In this document: piece by piece, positions 20,501-28,922 of the stretch
Position numbering within the stretch: position 1 is the stretch's first letter
Layout: the number at the start of each line of letters is the position of its first letter
Assembly: GCA_965247475.1 (NCBI GenBank)
Contig: OZ252016.1
Span: 1 to 64,000, forward strand
Source: G965247475 sp965247475
GTDB lineage: Bacteria > Chloroflexota > UBA11872
DNA length: 64,000 bases
Direction of reading: 5' to 3'
Notes under the pieces: generated by a model
The model's database searches: none
Seen by the model: only the letters and a program-made list of their open reading frames with translations
What the model was told of the DNA's origin: nothing
Translations under genes and position numbers: made by a program

Positions 20501-21224
20501 TCACAGGTTCCTCGGCGGGCGCCAGCTTCGCCAGCGCCGCCCGCGCCGCGTCCTGCTCGGCGCGCTGCTTGCTCGATCCCTCGCCTTCGGCCAGCGTCTC
20601 ACCGTCGATGTCGACGGCCATGCGAAACTGCTTGTCATGGTCGGGTCCCTGCTCGCCGATCATCCGGTACAGGGGCGTCGATCTGCCCGACCCCTGCAGG
20701 GCCTCCTGGAGTCGCGACTTGTAGTCCTTGCCGCGAGCGCTCCATCCATGCCGATCCAGAATCCCGTTGAACAGCGGCGTCACCAGCGCTCGCAATCCGT
20801 CGATCCCCTGGTCGAGGTAGATCGCCCCCAGCACCGCCTCGTAGGCGCGGCCGAGCACCGTCTGCTGCGTCCGGCCGCCGCCGAGATCTTCGCCGCGCCC
20901 GAGCTGGAGATACCGTCCGAGTTCGATGTCGCGCCCCAACCCGGCCAGCGCGGCCGTGTTCACCAGCGACGCGCGGGCCTGGCTGAGCCGGCCCTCCGCG
21001 CGATCCGGATACCGCTCGTACAGCATCTGCGCCGCCACCAGCCCCAGCGCCGCGTCGCCCAGGAATTCGAGCCGCTCGTTGCTGTCGGTGTCCGACAGCT
21101 CCGCCTCGTTGATCAGCGACCGATGGACCAGCGCTTGGCGCAGCAGACGACGGTTGTTGAACTGAACCCCGAGCCGGTCTTCCAGTTCGCCCAGCACGTC
21201 GGCCGTCAAGTCGATGTTGGCCAC
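20481..21224 (-). CDS. rnc: Ribonuclease III
   Basis: Cleaves double-stranded RNA in rRNA maturation and mRNA turnover. The 247-residue product has an RNase III domain (about 8-150) with signature NERLEFLGDAALGL and the second acidic cluster near YEAVLGAIYLDQG. A double-stranded-RNA-binding domain follows (about 168-235, DYKSRLQEALQG ... GSSKQRAEQDAARAAL). Start ATG 21224. It overlaps smc by 20 bases on the same strand. The 142-base gap to ilvE upstream shows no further gene. Confidence 0.96.
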   Translation of the reverse strand: MANIDLTADVLGELEDRLGVQFNNRRLLRQALVHRSLINEAELSDTDSNERLEFLGDAALGLVAAQMLYERYPDRAEGRLSQARASLVNTAALAGLGRDIELGRYLQLGRGEDLGGGRTQQTVLGRAYEAVLGAIYLDQGIDGLRALVTPLFNGILDRHGWSARGKDYKSRLQEALQGSGRSTPLYRMIGEQGPDHDKQFRMAVDIDGETLAEGEGSSKQRAEQDAARAALAKLAPAEEPVNVSAPD

Positions 21225-21366
21225 GACGGGTCAAGCGCTTGAAGCGCAGTTCACGGCGCGGGCGGGATTCTGCGAGCGGGGTGGCGATCCTGACCCGGCG
21301 GCATCGGGCGCCGGATCGACGTGGCGGAAGCGTACGCTCAGAACGCCAGCTCCTTGCCTCCCTTTG

Positions 21367-22323
21367 CTAGCCGGGCTGCCCGACCTGCGCCGGGTACACG
21401 GCCGTACACCAATCCCGGTACTTGTCGACGCGGCCCCGCACGATGTCGAAATAGAGATCCTGCAGCGACTTGGTCAGCGTGCCGATCCCACCGTTGCCGA
21501 TCATCCGCCCGTCGATCTCCTCGACCGGGGAGATTTGCGCACCTGTCCCCACCAGGAACAGCTCGTCGGCGATGTACAGCTCGGTGCGGTCGACGCTGCG
21601 CTCGATGGTGTCCAGACCCATTTCGTCACGCGCGATCTGAATGATGGTAGCGCGCGTGATCCCTTCCAGGATGTCATCGCTCACGCTCGGCGTGATCAGC
21701 ACGCCGTCGCGAGCCAGGAACAGGTTCTCGCCGGTGCCCTCGCTGACGTGACCGTCGTCCGTGAGCATGATGGCCTCGTCATAGCCGTCCTCAACCGCCT
21801 CCGTCTTGGCCACTGCCGAGTTCACGTAGAGCCCGGTCACCTTTGCGCGCGCCGGGATCATGTTGTCACTGATGCGGCGCCACGATGAGATCGTGCAGCG
21901 GATCGGCTTCTCAACCTCCAGGTAGTTCCCGAACGGCACCGCGAACAGCGCGAGCTCGTCCTCGATCAGCGTCGGGCCGTTGTCCGACGGCCGCACCATG
22001 CTCAGGCCGATCTGCCGCGCGCTCTTGTAGATCAGCGGGCGAACGTAGACGTCCTCGCGAAACCCACCGGCTGCGACCACCCGTACGGTGATCTCGACCA
22101 GCTCGTCGGGCGTCCGGCGCGCATCCATGCGCAGGATCCGCGCGGACCTGCAAAAGCGTTCGAAGTGCTCCGTGACGCGAAACAGATACATCTGCTCGTC
22201 GTCCGTGTTCCAGTATCCCCGGATGCCTTCGAACACCCCCGTGCCGTAGTTGAGGCCATGCGTCATCACGCTGACCTTGGCGTCCTCGAGGTTGACGTAC
22301 TGGCCCTCGAAAAATGCCTTCAC
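21367..22323 (-). CDS. ilvE: Branched-chain amino acid aminotransferase
   Basis: PLP-dependent (fold type IV) transaminase for the last step of leucine, isoleucine and valine synthesis and the first of their breakdown. The 318-residue product runs from GTG 22323 (MKAFFEGQYVNLEDAKVSV). GAGGGA lies 7 bases upstream, which settles this start against a longer frame reaching 22416. The PLP-lysine region is ARAKVTGLYVNS, and GHVSEGTGENLFLARDG is the class-IV signature region. The 156-base gap to the CoA-transferase gene upstream shows no gene. A D-amino acid transaminase or aminodeoxychorismate lyase is less likely given the full IlvE-like pattern. Confidence 0.93.
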   Translation of the reverse strand: MKAFFEGQYVNLEDAKVSVMTHGLNYGTGVFEGIRGYWNTDDEQMYLFRVTEHFERFCRSARILRMDARRTPDELVEITVRVVAAGGFREDVYVRPLIYKSARQIGLSMVRPSDNGPTLIEDELALFAVPFGNYLEVEKPIRCTISSWRRISDNMIPARAKVTGLYVNSAVAKTEAVEDGYDEAIMLTDDGHVSEGTGENLFLARDGVLITPSVSDDILEGITRATIIQIARDEMGLDTIERSVDRTELYIADELFLVGTGAQISPVEEIDGRMIGNGGIGTLTKSLQDLYFDIVRGRVDKYRDWCTAVYPAQVGQPG

Positions 22324-22479
22324 GGGGGGTTCCCTCAGGCCCGATGGGCCCGGCTCGCGAGGTGCGCGGTGAGCGTGACAACCGCGACCGGAGGAACGCC
22401 GCATGTTATCACGCAAGCCTTCCCAACAGATGGGCGGGGTGCCCGCCGCGGCGCCGATCCGGGGTCGGCGACCCGCCGT

Positions 22480-23676
22480 TTATTCCGCGCTGACGACCGC
22501 GCCTTCGCGCTCGAGCCGCCGCATCTCCGGTCCGTCGATGCCCAGCAGGTCCGTCAGCACGGCGCGGGTGTGCTCACCGTATGTGGGCGACGGCCCGCCC
22601 ACGTCGTCGTCCAGGCCGTCCGCCTTCAATGGGGTCCCGGGCGCGGGCATCGCGCCGATCCCGGGATGCTCATCCTCGACGATCATGCGCCGTGCGCGCA
22701 GGCTGGGGTCGGCCAGCAGATCCGACATCCGGTTCACCTTGGCGCAGGGAATGCCAGCGGCCAGCAGCACCTCCAGCCAGGCATCGGTGGGCTTTGCCGA
22801 CAGCGCCGCCTCCAGCCCGGCGGTCAGTTCGCCGACGTTCTCGGTCCGCAGCGCGTTGGATGCGAATCGCGGGTCGCGGCCGAGCGCCGGGGCGTCCAGC
22901 GTCGAGCACAGCCGCTGCCAGAGGGCATCGTTTCCGCAGGCGATCACAATCTGCCCGTCCGCCGTCGCGAAGGTGCTGAACGGCGTGATCGCCGGGTGGC
23001 GATTGCCGATCGGTCCGGGGTCGGTTCCAGACACCCAATAGCGCGCCAGCGCGTTCTCCACGACTGCGAATACGGCGTCCATCATCGCGATGTCGAGACG
23101 GCAGCCCTGGCCGGTGCGCTCGCGTTGGTGCAGGCCGGCCAGCACGCCCGCCACCCCGTAGAGCGCCGGGATCAGGTCGCCGACCGAGGCGCCCACCCGC
23201 GTCGGCTCGCCATCCGGCCGCCCGGTGATTCCCATCAGGCCGCTCATCGCCTGAATGATCACGTCGTAGGCGCCTCGATCGCGGTAGGGACCGTCTTGCC
23301 CGAAGCCGGAGAGCGACAAATAGACGATGTTGGGGTTCAGCGCCTGTAGGTCGGCGTATCCCAGGCCTAGCCGCTCGAGCGTCCCGGGCCGGTAGTTCTC
23401 CACCAGCACATCGGCTTCGCGTGCCAATCCGCGCGCGATCTCGATGCCGTCCGCGTGCTTCAGGTTGAGCGCCACGCTCTCCTTGCCGCGGTTGATGCTC
23501 GCGAAGTAGAGGCTCTGGTCCTTCACGAACGGCCCCATGCCCCGCGCTTCGTCGCCGCCCGGGCCTTCGACCTTGATGACACGCGCGCCCATGTCCGCGA
23601 GCGTCATGGTGCAAAACGGGCCGGCCAGCACCCGGGTGAAGTCCAGAACCAAGATTCCGTCGAGGAACCGCGCCAT
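22480..23676 (-). CDS. CaiB/BaiF family (type III) CoA-transferase
   Basis: Moves CoA between an acyl-CoA donor and a carboxylic acid acceptor; the substrates cannot be read from the sequence. The 398-residue product starts at ATG 23676 (MARFLDGILVLDFTRVLAGP), the typical family N-terminus; the frame is open to 23766. Other marks are KVEGPGGDEAR, NRGKESVALNLK and GAYDVIIQAMSGLMGITG, whose Asp138 is probably the residue that forms the acyl anhydride intermediate. The family covers carnitine, formyl, succinyl and bile acid CoA-transfer. The GNAT gene lies 11 bases upstream, suggesting one transcript with it and the TauE-type gene. Confidence 0.92.
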   Translation of the reverse strand: MARFLDGILVLDFTRVLAGPFCTMTLADMGARVIKVEGPGGDEARGMGPFVKDQSLYFASINRGKESVALNLKHADGIEIARGLAREADVLVENYRPGTLERLGLGYADLQALNPNIVYLSLSGFGQDGPYRDRGAYDVIIQAMSGLMGITGRPDGEPTRVGASVGDLIPALYGVAGVLAGLHQRERTGQGCRLDIAMMDAVFAVVENALARYWVSGTDPGPIGNRHPAITPFSTFATADGQIVIACGNDALWQRLCSTLDAPALGRDPRFASNALRTENVGELTAGLEAALSAKPTDAWLEVLLAAGIPCAKVNRMSDLLADPSLRARRMIVEDEHPGIGAMPAPGTPLKADGLDDDVGGPSPTYGEHTRAVLTDLLGIDGPEMRRLEREGAVVSAE

Positions 23677-23687
23677 TGCCGCGTCCG

Positions 23688-24203
23688 CTACTCGAACGTG
23701 TGGCGCCGCAGAAAGATCAGTTCGCCGCGCAAGTCGTTCGTCTCGTAGTACGCGCGGAATCCCCACTTCTCGTACAGCCGCCGCGCGTATTCGTTTGGGC
23801 GATCGACGCCGATCGCGATGTGTTCGTGTCCGCGCGCCGACGCGGCCGACGAGGCGGCGTGCGTCAGAGCCTCGGCTACGCCCAGCCGTCGGAACGGCTC
23901 GACCACCGTCAGCGTGTGCATGTAGGCGGCCGCCAAGCCGTTGCTGATCCGCGGGTCGATGTTCCGGAAGCGGGTCCAGACCTGCCCCACCAGCGCTCCA
24001 TTGAACTCCGCCACGTGACCGGCCTGCACGGCCCGTCGCTGCTCGTCAAAGTAGCGCTGCAGGAGCCGTCGCTGCGCGCCAGTGCGCTCGGGTCCCCACA
24101 TCTCGCTCATCGGCCCCACATCACTGCGCGTCGCCTCCCGGATAAGGATCGGCGTGTCGATGTTGACCTGGTGCCCGCCGTCGGCCGTGATCTCGAGTGT
24201 CAT
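23688..24203 (-). CDS. GNAT family N-acetyltransferase
   Basis: Acetyl-CoA-dependent acyltransferase of unknown substrate. The 171-residue product shows the GNAT fold: beta-strand start ILIREATRSDVG, a central TLTVVEPFRRLGVAEALTHA motif A where RRLGVA fits the pyrophosphate-binding R/Q-x-x-G-x-G/A loop, and a late DRPNEYARRLYEKWGFRAY motif B. Its ATG 24203 overlaps the stop of the TauE-type gene (ATGA), so the pair is translationally coupled. It might modify a small molecule or protein; nothing in the context fixes this. Confidence 0.88.
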   Translation of the reverse strand: MTLEITADGGHQVNIDTPILIREATRSDVGPMSEMWGPERTGAQRRLLQRYFDEQRRAVQAGHVAEFNGALVGQVWTRFRNIDPRISNGLAAAYMHTLTVVEPFRRLGVAEALTHAASSAASARGHEHIAIGVDRPNEYARRLYEKWGFRAYYETNDLRGELIFLRRHTFE

Positions 24204-25012
24204 CGCACGCCGCCCGGTCGGGGCAGGCGCGCCAGCCAGGCGCTCAGGCCCAGCATGCGTTGTGCCGAGGCCAGCGCGAACACGGCGAACAGCACGCGCA
24301 GCGCCTCGCCGGGCAGCCCCTGTGCGAACTGTGCCGCGACGACACCGCCGGCCGCCCCGCTGGCCGCGATGAGCACGGCCCGCCGCAGGTCCACGTTGCC
24401 CATGCGCACATGCTGCACGGTTCCCGCCGCGGCCGTGGGCACGATCGCCGCCAGCGAGATGCCCTGGGCCAGGTGCTGCGGAATTCCCATCAGAATCACC
24501 ATCACGGGGACCATCACGACCCCTCCGCCCAAGCCCATGGTGCCGCTTACCAGACCGGTAAACATACCCGTGATCACGGCGGCCACGATCAGCGCGGTGC
24601 CGTCCAGTTCGAGCATCGACGCGTTCTGAACCGAGAAGAACAGACGAACCGCGGTGAACAGCAGCAACAGGGCGAAGAGACGCCGGAGGACGCGCGCGTT
24701 GATGTGCGCCGTCAGCCGCGCGCCCACGATCGCGAACGCCACCGCCGGCACCGCCAGCCCCACGACTACCAGCCAGTCGATCGGATTCGCGATGGCGTAG
24801 GGGATCGTCGCCCCGAACGCCGTCGGCACGATGCTCGCCAGCGATGTGCCGTGCGCGCGGTGCTGCGTCATTCCCAGCAGCGCGATCATCAGCGGGACCA
24901 TGACGATCCCGCCGCCCACGCCTACCAGCCCGCTCAGCAGTCCGCCGGCCAGCCCGATGGCGAGCACCAGCGCCGCGGGCCGCTCGTCCGATCGAGGTTT
25001 TAGGGACGCCAT
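24200..25012 (-). CDS. TauE/SafE family sulfite/anion exporter, eight-helix membrane protein
   Basis: Integral membrane permease of a family that exports sulfite, sulfoacetate or related organic anions. The 270-residue product consists of two similar halves, each starting with a glycine-rich motif: GGLLSGLVGVGGGIVMVPLM and TGLVSGTMGLGGGVVMVPVM. ATG 25012 (MASLKPRSDERP) is preceded by a perfect TATAAT only 13 bases upstream, so the message may be nearly leaderless; a longer open frame upstream is not credible. It heads a three-gene minus-strand group with the GNAT and CoA-transferase genes and is divergent from the debranching enzyme. Confidence 0.9.
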   Translation of the reverse strand: MASLKPRSDERPAALVLAIGLAGGLLSGLVGVGGGIVMVPLMIALLGMTQHRAHGTSLASIVPTAFGATIPYAIANPIDWLVVVGLAVPAVAFAIVGARLTAHINARVLRRLFALLLLFTAVRLFFSVQNASMLELDGTALIVAAVITGMFTGLVSGTMGLGGGVVMVPVMVILMGIPQHLAQGISLAAIVPTAAAGTVQHVRMGNVDLRRAVLIAASGAAGGVVAAQFAQGLPGEALRVLFAVFALASAQRMLGLSAWLARLPRPGGVR

Positions 25013-25024
25013 TCGACCGGGCGG

Positions 25025-25060
25025 ATTATACGGAGGGTGACTGGAGCGCCTGCGTATACT
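25025..25060. promoter_or_regulatory. Divergent promoter pair between tauE-type gene and debranching enzyme
   Basis: On the minus strand TATAAT occupies 25025-25030, 13 bases before the exporter start. On the plus strand TATACT occupies 25055-25060, 23 bases before the GTG of the debranching enzyme. Both would give very short leaders. Confidence 0.5.
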
Positions 25061-25082
25061 CGGCGACCCTCGACCCGGAGCT

Positions 25083-27104
25083 GTGTGTCCCATCACCTCA
25101 GGTTTGGCGACGACGGGCAAACTGCCGCGGTTGGCGGTTAGCTCCGATATGCTCACCGGCGGCGTCGAGGCCTTGGTTGGGCGTGAGTGGATCGTCACCA
25201 ACGGCCTGGGCGGATACGCCGCCGGAACAATCGCGGGCACGGCGACCCGCCGCTATCACGGCCTGCTGGTCGCGGCCCACCCGCCGCCCGTCGCTCGCTG
25301 GGTGCTCGTGGCCGGCGCCGATCTCTCGATGCTCGTCGACGATCGTGAGGTCCCGCTAAGCGCTCAGGAGTATCCCGATGGTCTGTTCGCGCCGGCCGGC
25401 CTCTGCCCGCCGACGTCGTTCGAGCTTGTCGGCCAGCGCCCGGTGTGGCGCTGGCACGCTGACGGGAACGATGTAGAGCAGACCGTCTGGATGCCGTATG
25501 GCGAGAACCGGACCTGCGTGCGCCTTCACAACCGGGGCGCCCGCTCGGTCAGGCTGCGCTGGCGCCCGTTTGCGCCGATGCGTTGGTTTCATGAGCTGAC
25601 CCGCGGCGCCTCCGCCGCCGTTGAGGTTTCGTGCGAGGCGGGCGACCGCGTTCGTATCTCGGCGCCATCCTCACCGCTCGACGGCCTGATCGCCGGGTCC
25701 GGCTGGTCGTTCCGGCCAGCGGCGCACTGGTACTGGAACTTCGTTCGACGCGTCGAGCGGGCGCGTGGATTCGATGCCGAGGAGGACGCGTTCAGCCCCG
25801 GCGTCTTTGAGGCTGTGCTCGAGCCCGATCAGGCCGCGACGCTCCAGCTCTCGACCGGCGATGCGCCGCCGCTCGACGATCCCGACGCGAGCCTGCGCGA
25901 CTTCGACGGTCGCGGCACGCGGCTCATCGACGGCGCGGCCGGCGAGCTCGAGCGCCGGTTGCAGATCGCGGCGGACCAGTTTCTCGTCCATCGCGGCCCC
26001 CGCATTCGGGGCCGCACACCGTTGCCGAACACTGTGATTGCCGGCTATCCGTGGTTCGGCGACTGGGGTCGCGACACAATGATCGGCTTGCCGGGTCTGT
26101 GCCTGGCCACCGGGCGGCCCGATGTCGCCCGCTCACTCCTGCTCAGCTACGCTCGGTTCGTCGATCGCGGGATGGTCCCGAATCGCTGGCCCGACGCGGG
26201 TGAGGAGCCCGAGTACATTGCGGCCGATGCGGCGCTTTGGTTCCTCTACGCGCTCGAGGCCTACGTCAAAGCCACCGACGATGTCGAGATCCTGGAGGGT
26301 CTCTCGACGGCGATCGTGGATATCGTGGATTGGTATCGTCGCGGCACCCGCCACGGGATTCGCGTCGATCCCGCCGACGGCCTCGTGACCGCGGGCGCGG
26401 ACGGTCTGCAGCTCACCTGGATGGATGCGAAGTTCGGGGACTGGGTGGTCACGCCCCGTCGCGGAAAGCCCGTGGAGATCAACGCGTTGTGGTGCGCCGC
26501 CCTGCAATTCGCCCTGGATGCGCTCGACCGCATTGGCTGGAACGGCGTGATCGACCGCGAGCTTGCGGCAACCGCGCGATCGTCGTTTGCCGCGCGGTTC
26601 TGGAATCCGCGGACGGAGTGTCTCTTCGATGTCGTGGACGGACCAGACGGGGACGACCCCTCGATCCGCCCCAATCAGGTCGTTGCGGTCGCGCTCGACA
26701 TCGGGCTACTCGATCCCGATCGGGCCGCCAGCGTGGTCGGCGTCGTGGAGCGCGAGCTGCTCACGCCGTTCGGGCTGCGCAGTCTCGCGCCCGGCCACGC
26801 CGACTACCGGCGGCACTACGGCGGCGGACCCGCCGAGCGCGACGGCGCGTATCACCAGGGCGTCGCTTGGAGCTGGCTCCTCGGCATGTTCGTGCATGCC
26901 AAACTGGCAGTCGGCGCTTCGCCCGTCGAGTTGAGGCCCTTGATCGACGCGACACAGGACCATCTCCAAGCTGGCGCGGTAGGGACGGTGAGCGAGCTGT
27001 TTCAGCCGGAGCCGCCGCACGCGCCCGATGGGGCGTTCGCCCAGGCCTGGGGTGTCGCCGAATGGCTGCGCGCGGCGCGCGCGCTCGGCGGGATCGACCC
27101 GTGA
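25083..27104 (+). CDS. Glycogen debranching enzyme (amylo-alpha-1,6-glucosidase type)
   Basis: Predicted to remove alpha-1,6 branches from glycogen-like polymers. The 673-residue product has an N-terminal GDE domain (about 33-250; REWIVTNGLGGYAAGT at 34-49 is the family hallmark) and a C-terminal (alpha/alpha)6 catalytic domain with GYPWFGDWGRDTMIGLPGL near 319-337 and YAEW-like late motifs (GVAWSWLLG, FAQAWGVAEW). GTG 25083 is the first possible start, consistent with TATACT 23 bases upstream; ATG 25149 (MLTGGVEALVG) is a reasonable alternative. The hydrolase gene overlaps its stop. Confidence 0.92.
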   Translation: MCPITSGLATTGKLPRLAVSSDMLTGGVEALVGREWIVTNGLGGYAAGTIAGTATRRYHGLLVAAHPPPVARWVLVAGADLSMLVDDREVPLSAQEYPDGLFAPAGLCPPTSFELVGQRPVWRWHADGNDVEQTVWMPYGENRTCVRLHNRGARSVRLRWRPFAPMRWFHELTRGASAAVEVSCEAGDRVRISAPSSPLDGLIAGSGWSFRPAAHWYWNFVRRVERARGFDAEEDAFSPGVFEAVLEPDQAATLQLSTGDAPPLDDPDASLRDFDGRGTRLIDGAAGELERRLQIAADQFLVHRGPRIRGRTPLPNTVIAGYPWFGDWGRDTMIGLPGLCLATGRPDVARSLLLSYARFVDRGMVPNRWPDAGEEPEYIAADAALWFLYALEAYVKATDDVEILEGLSTAIVDIVDWYRRGTRHGIRVDPADGLVTAGADGLQLTWMDAKFGDWVVTPRRGKPVEINALWCAALQFALDALDRIGWNGVIDRELAATARSSFAARFWNPRTECLFDVVDGPDGDDPSIRPNQVVAVALDIGLLDPDRAASVVGVVERELLTPFGLRSLAPGHADYRRHYGGGPAERDGAYHQGVAWSWLLGMFVHAKLAVGASPVELRPLIDATQDHLQAGAVGTVSELFQPEPPHAPDGAFAQAWGVAEWLRAARALGGIDP

Positions 27105-28015
27105 CGCAGCGGGAGCCGCCGTGGGCGCCGCCCGACGGCAGCTGGATCGACCTCGCCTCCGGCCGCTGCTTCTACCGCGAAGCCGGAACCGGCGCACCGT
27201 GCATCGTGCTGCTCCACGGAATCGCCTGTGATTCGCGTATCCACGCCCGGATTCAGCCGCTGCTCGCGCGCCGCTGCCGCAGCCTCGCCCCGGATTTTCT
27301 CGGGTGGGGCTTCTCCCAGGCGAACGAGGGCGTCCGCTTCGGCTTCGAGACCCTCGACCGCAATCTCAACCAGTTCATCGACGCGCACGGCCTCGACGAT
27401 GTGGTGCTCGTGTGTCAGGAGATGTCGGGGCCGGCCGCGATTCGTTGGGTCGCGTCAAATCCCGAACGGACGCGGGCGCTCGTGATGCTCAACACTTATT
27501 ACGGGTGGAGTTCGGGCCGCATGCCGCCCGTGCTCAAGCTGCTGCACCTGCCGCTCACGCGCCGCATCGCCCGCCGCTTCCTCGACATCGGTCGCGGCGG
27601 AACGTCGTGGTGGCTCTACAGCTGGCAAATGGGGCGCTTGTGGTCGCAGCGCACGCCCGAGTCGGAGCGTGTGCTGCGGCTGTTCCACAACTACTTCCGG
27701 CATTCATCCGATGCCCGGCGAGCGTTCCACGCGGTAAACGGAGAGCTCGTGGAGCAGGTCGACTCGAATCAGCGGCGGCTCGACCTCCTGACCGGGCTGG
27801 AGTGTCCGACCCTGATCCTCTGGGGGCAGCGGGACCGCTACCTCGGGCCTTCGGTCGCCCGCCAGTTCCATCGGCTCGTCCCGGGGTCCGAGCTCCACAT
27901 GGTCCCGGGCGCCGGTCACTTCGTGCAGTTCGACGCAGCCGCTGAGGTTGCGGAGGCGATCTCGAATTTCGTCGATCGGACCGCCCGGCCGGGCACGGTC
28001 GGCGGCCGCGGCTAG
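27101..28015 (+). CDS. Alpha/beta hydrolase with Glu at the nucleophile position
   Basis: The 304-residue alpha/beta hydrolase-fold protein has the oxyanion region IVLLHGIACDSR. The nucleophile elbow reads LVCQEMSGPAA; it lines up with LVVQDWGGP-type elbows of haloalkane dehalogenases, so Glu replaces the usual Asp or Ser. A later acid (ILWGQRDRYLGP) and the catalytic His in GAGHFVQFDAA are present. The closest shape is the dehalogenase/epoxide hydrolase group, but the reaction is open. GTG 27101 overlaps the debranching enzyme stop (GTGA), so it is translationally coupled. Its end overlaps the opposite-strand gene by four bases. Confidence 0.85.
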   Translation: MTQREPPWAPPDGSWIDLASGRCFYREAGTGAPCIVLLHGIACDSRIHARIQPLLARRCRSLAPDFLGWGFSQANEGVRFGFETLDRNLNQFIDAHGLDDVVLVCQEMSGPAAIRWVASNPERTRALVMLNTYYGWSSGRMPPVLKLLHLPLTRRIARRFLDIGRGGTSWWLYSWQMGRLWSQRTPESERVLRLFHNYFRHSSDARRAFHAVNGELVEQVDSNQRRLDLLTGLECPTLILWGQRDRYLGPSVARQFHRLVPGSELHMVPGAGHFVQFDAAAEVAEAISNFVDRTARPGTVGGRG

Positions 28016-28839
28016 CGCGACTGAGGGTTGCCGCCGGCGCCGGATTCCGCCCGCGGTGTCGAGCGGCGCGCGTTCGAGCCGCCGCGCCGTAGCTTGCGAA
28101 CCTGGGCCGGGGCGTCGTCGTCCGGGCGGCGTCGCGACCCCGCCACCGCCTCAACACCGGCGCGAAGCGCCGTTCGTTCCTCGTCCGTGAGCTGATCGAA
28201 GCGCCGATGGTGGTCGGACTTCTCGATCACGCTCCTGAGTCGATCGCGCAGCCGTCCCCATCCGCGTTCCTGGCGGGCCATAAGGGCCCCCGATGGAACC
28301 GAGCGTGCGAGTACCCCGCGCAGGTGATCGAGGCACAGCGGGTCGCCGTCCTTCAGCGCCTCGACCATCGCAGGCTCGCGGAGCGCGTGCGCCAGCACGT
28401 CGAGCGCGCGCCCGGCCGCCGTCGCCTCTGCCTCGCACACCGGGCAGACCGCCGGCGCCCGCAGGTTGCCGCGATGGCGGCGCCAAGGTCGCAAGCGGCC
28501 CCAGACGCCGGTGCGGCGGTCGGGGGTCCCGCTCAGCGCGCCGAGTTCGCGGACCAGCGTATTCAGGATGTCGCGGTAGGTGATGGCGACCGCCAGCGCG
28601 TCCAGCTTGTCGAGCAGGTCGTGCGCGTGGCGCTCGCAGAACCCGCGCGCCTCACGGATGATCGCGCGCAGCTCCACGTCGTTCACGTGCTCGTAGAGAT
28701 ACGAGTCCAGGTACCCGTCGGCCCGACGCGCCGCGAGCCGGCAAACCGCGCACCCAGGACGCGCGAGCGCGTCCCGAACGTCGTCGAACGTGGCCTCGGA
28801 CGAGATGGTCGCTATCGGCGCACTCCTCCTCGCCGGCAC
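28012..28839 (-). CDS. Protein with two repeated CxxC...CxxH modules (DUF6062-like)
   Basis: A soluble 275-residue protein of unknown function. It carries two similar putative metal sites: Cys30-x2-Cys33 with Cys68-x2-His71, and Cys132-x2-Cys135 with Cys169-x2-His172. The spacings within the two modules (34 and 33 residues) match, so the protein looks internally duplicated. The C-terminus is basic and low in complexity. From memory it resembles the DUF6062 family; that is a weak assignment. It starts with GTG 28839. It is divergent from the dehydrogenase gene, and its stop overlaps the hydrolase stop. Confidence 0.75.
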   Translation of the reverse strand: MPARRSAPIATISSEATFDDVRDALARPGCAVCRLAARRADGYLDSYLYEHVNDVELRAIIREARGFCERHAHDLLDKLDALAVAITYRDILNTLVRELGALSGTPDRRTGVWGRLRPWRRHRGNLRAPAVCPVCEAEATAAGRALDVLAHALREPAMVEALKDGDPLCLDHLRGVLARSVPSGALMARQERGWGRLRDRLRSVIEKSDHHRRFDQLTDEERTALRAGVEAVAGSRRRPDDDAPAQVRKLRRGGSNARRSTPRAESGAGGNPQSR

Positions 28840-28887
28840 TATGGCACAGGGGATTTCTCGGCTCGGTGAGGTCCCGAACCGCGACCG

Positions 28888-28893
28888 TATACT
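28888..28893 (+). promoter_or_regulatory. -10 element TATACT before the tartrate/D-malate dehydrogenase gene
   Basis: TATACT in the context accgTATACTcg, 29 bases before ATG 28923. No clear -35. Confidence 0.45.
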
Positions 28894-28922
28894 CGCGTCG
28901 CACCCCCTCCATCCGACCTGCC

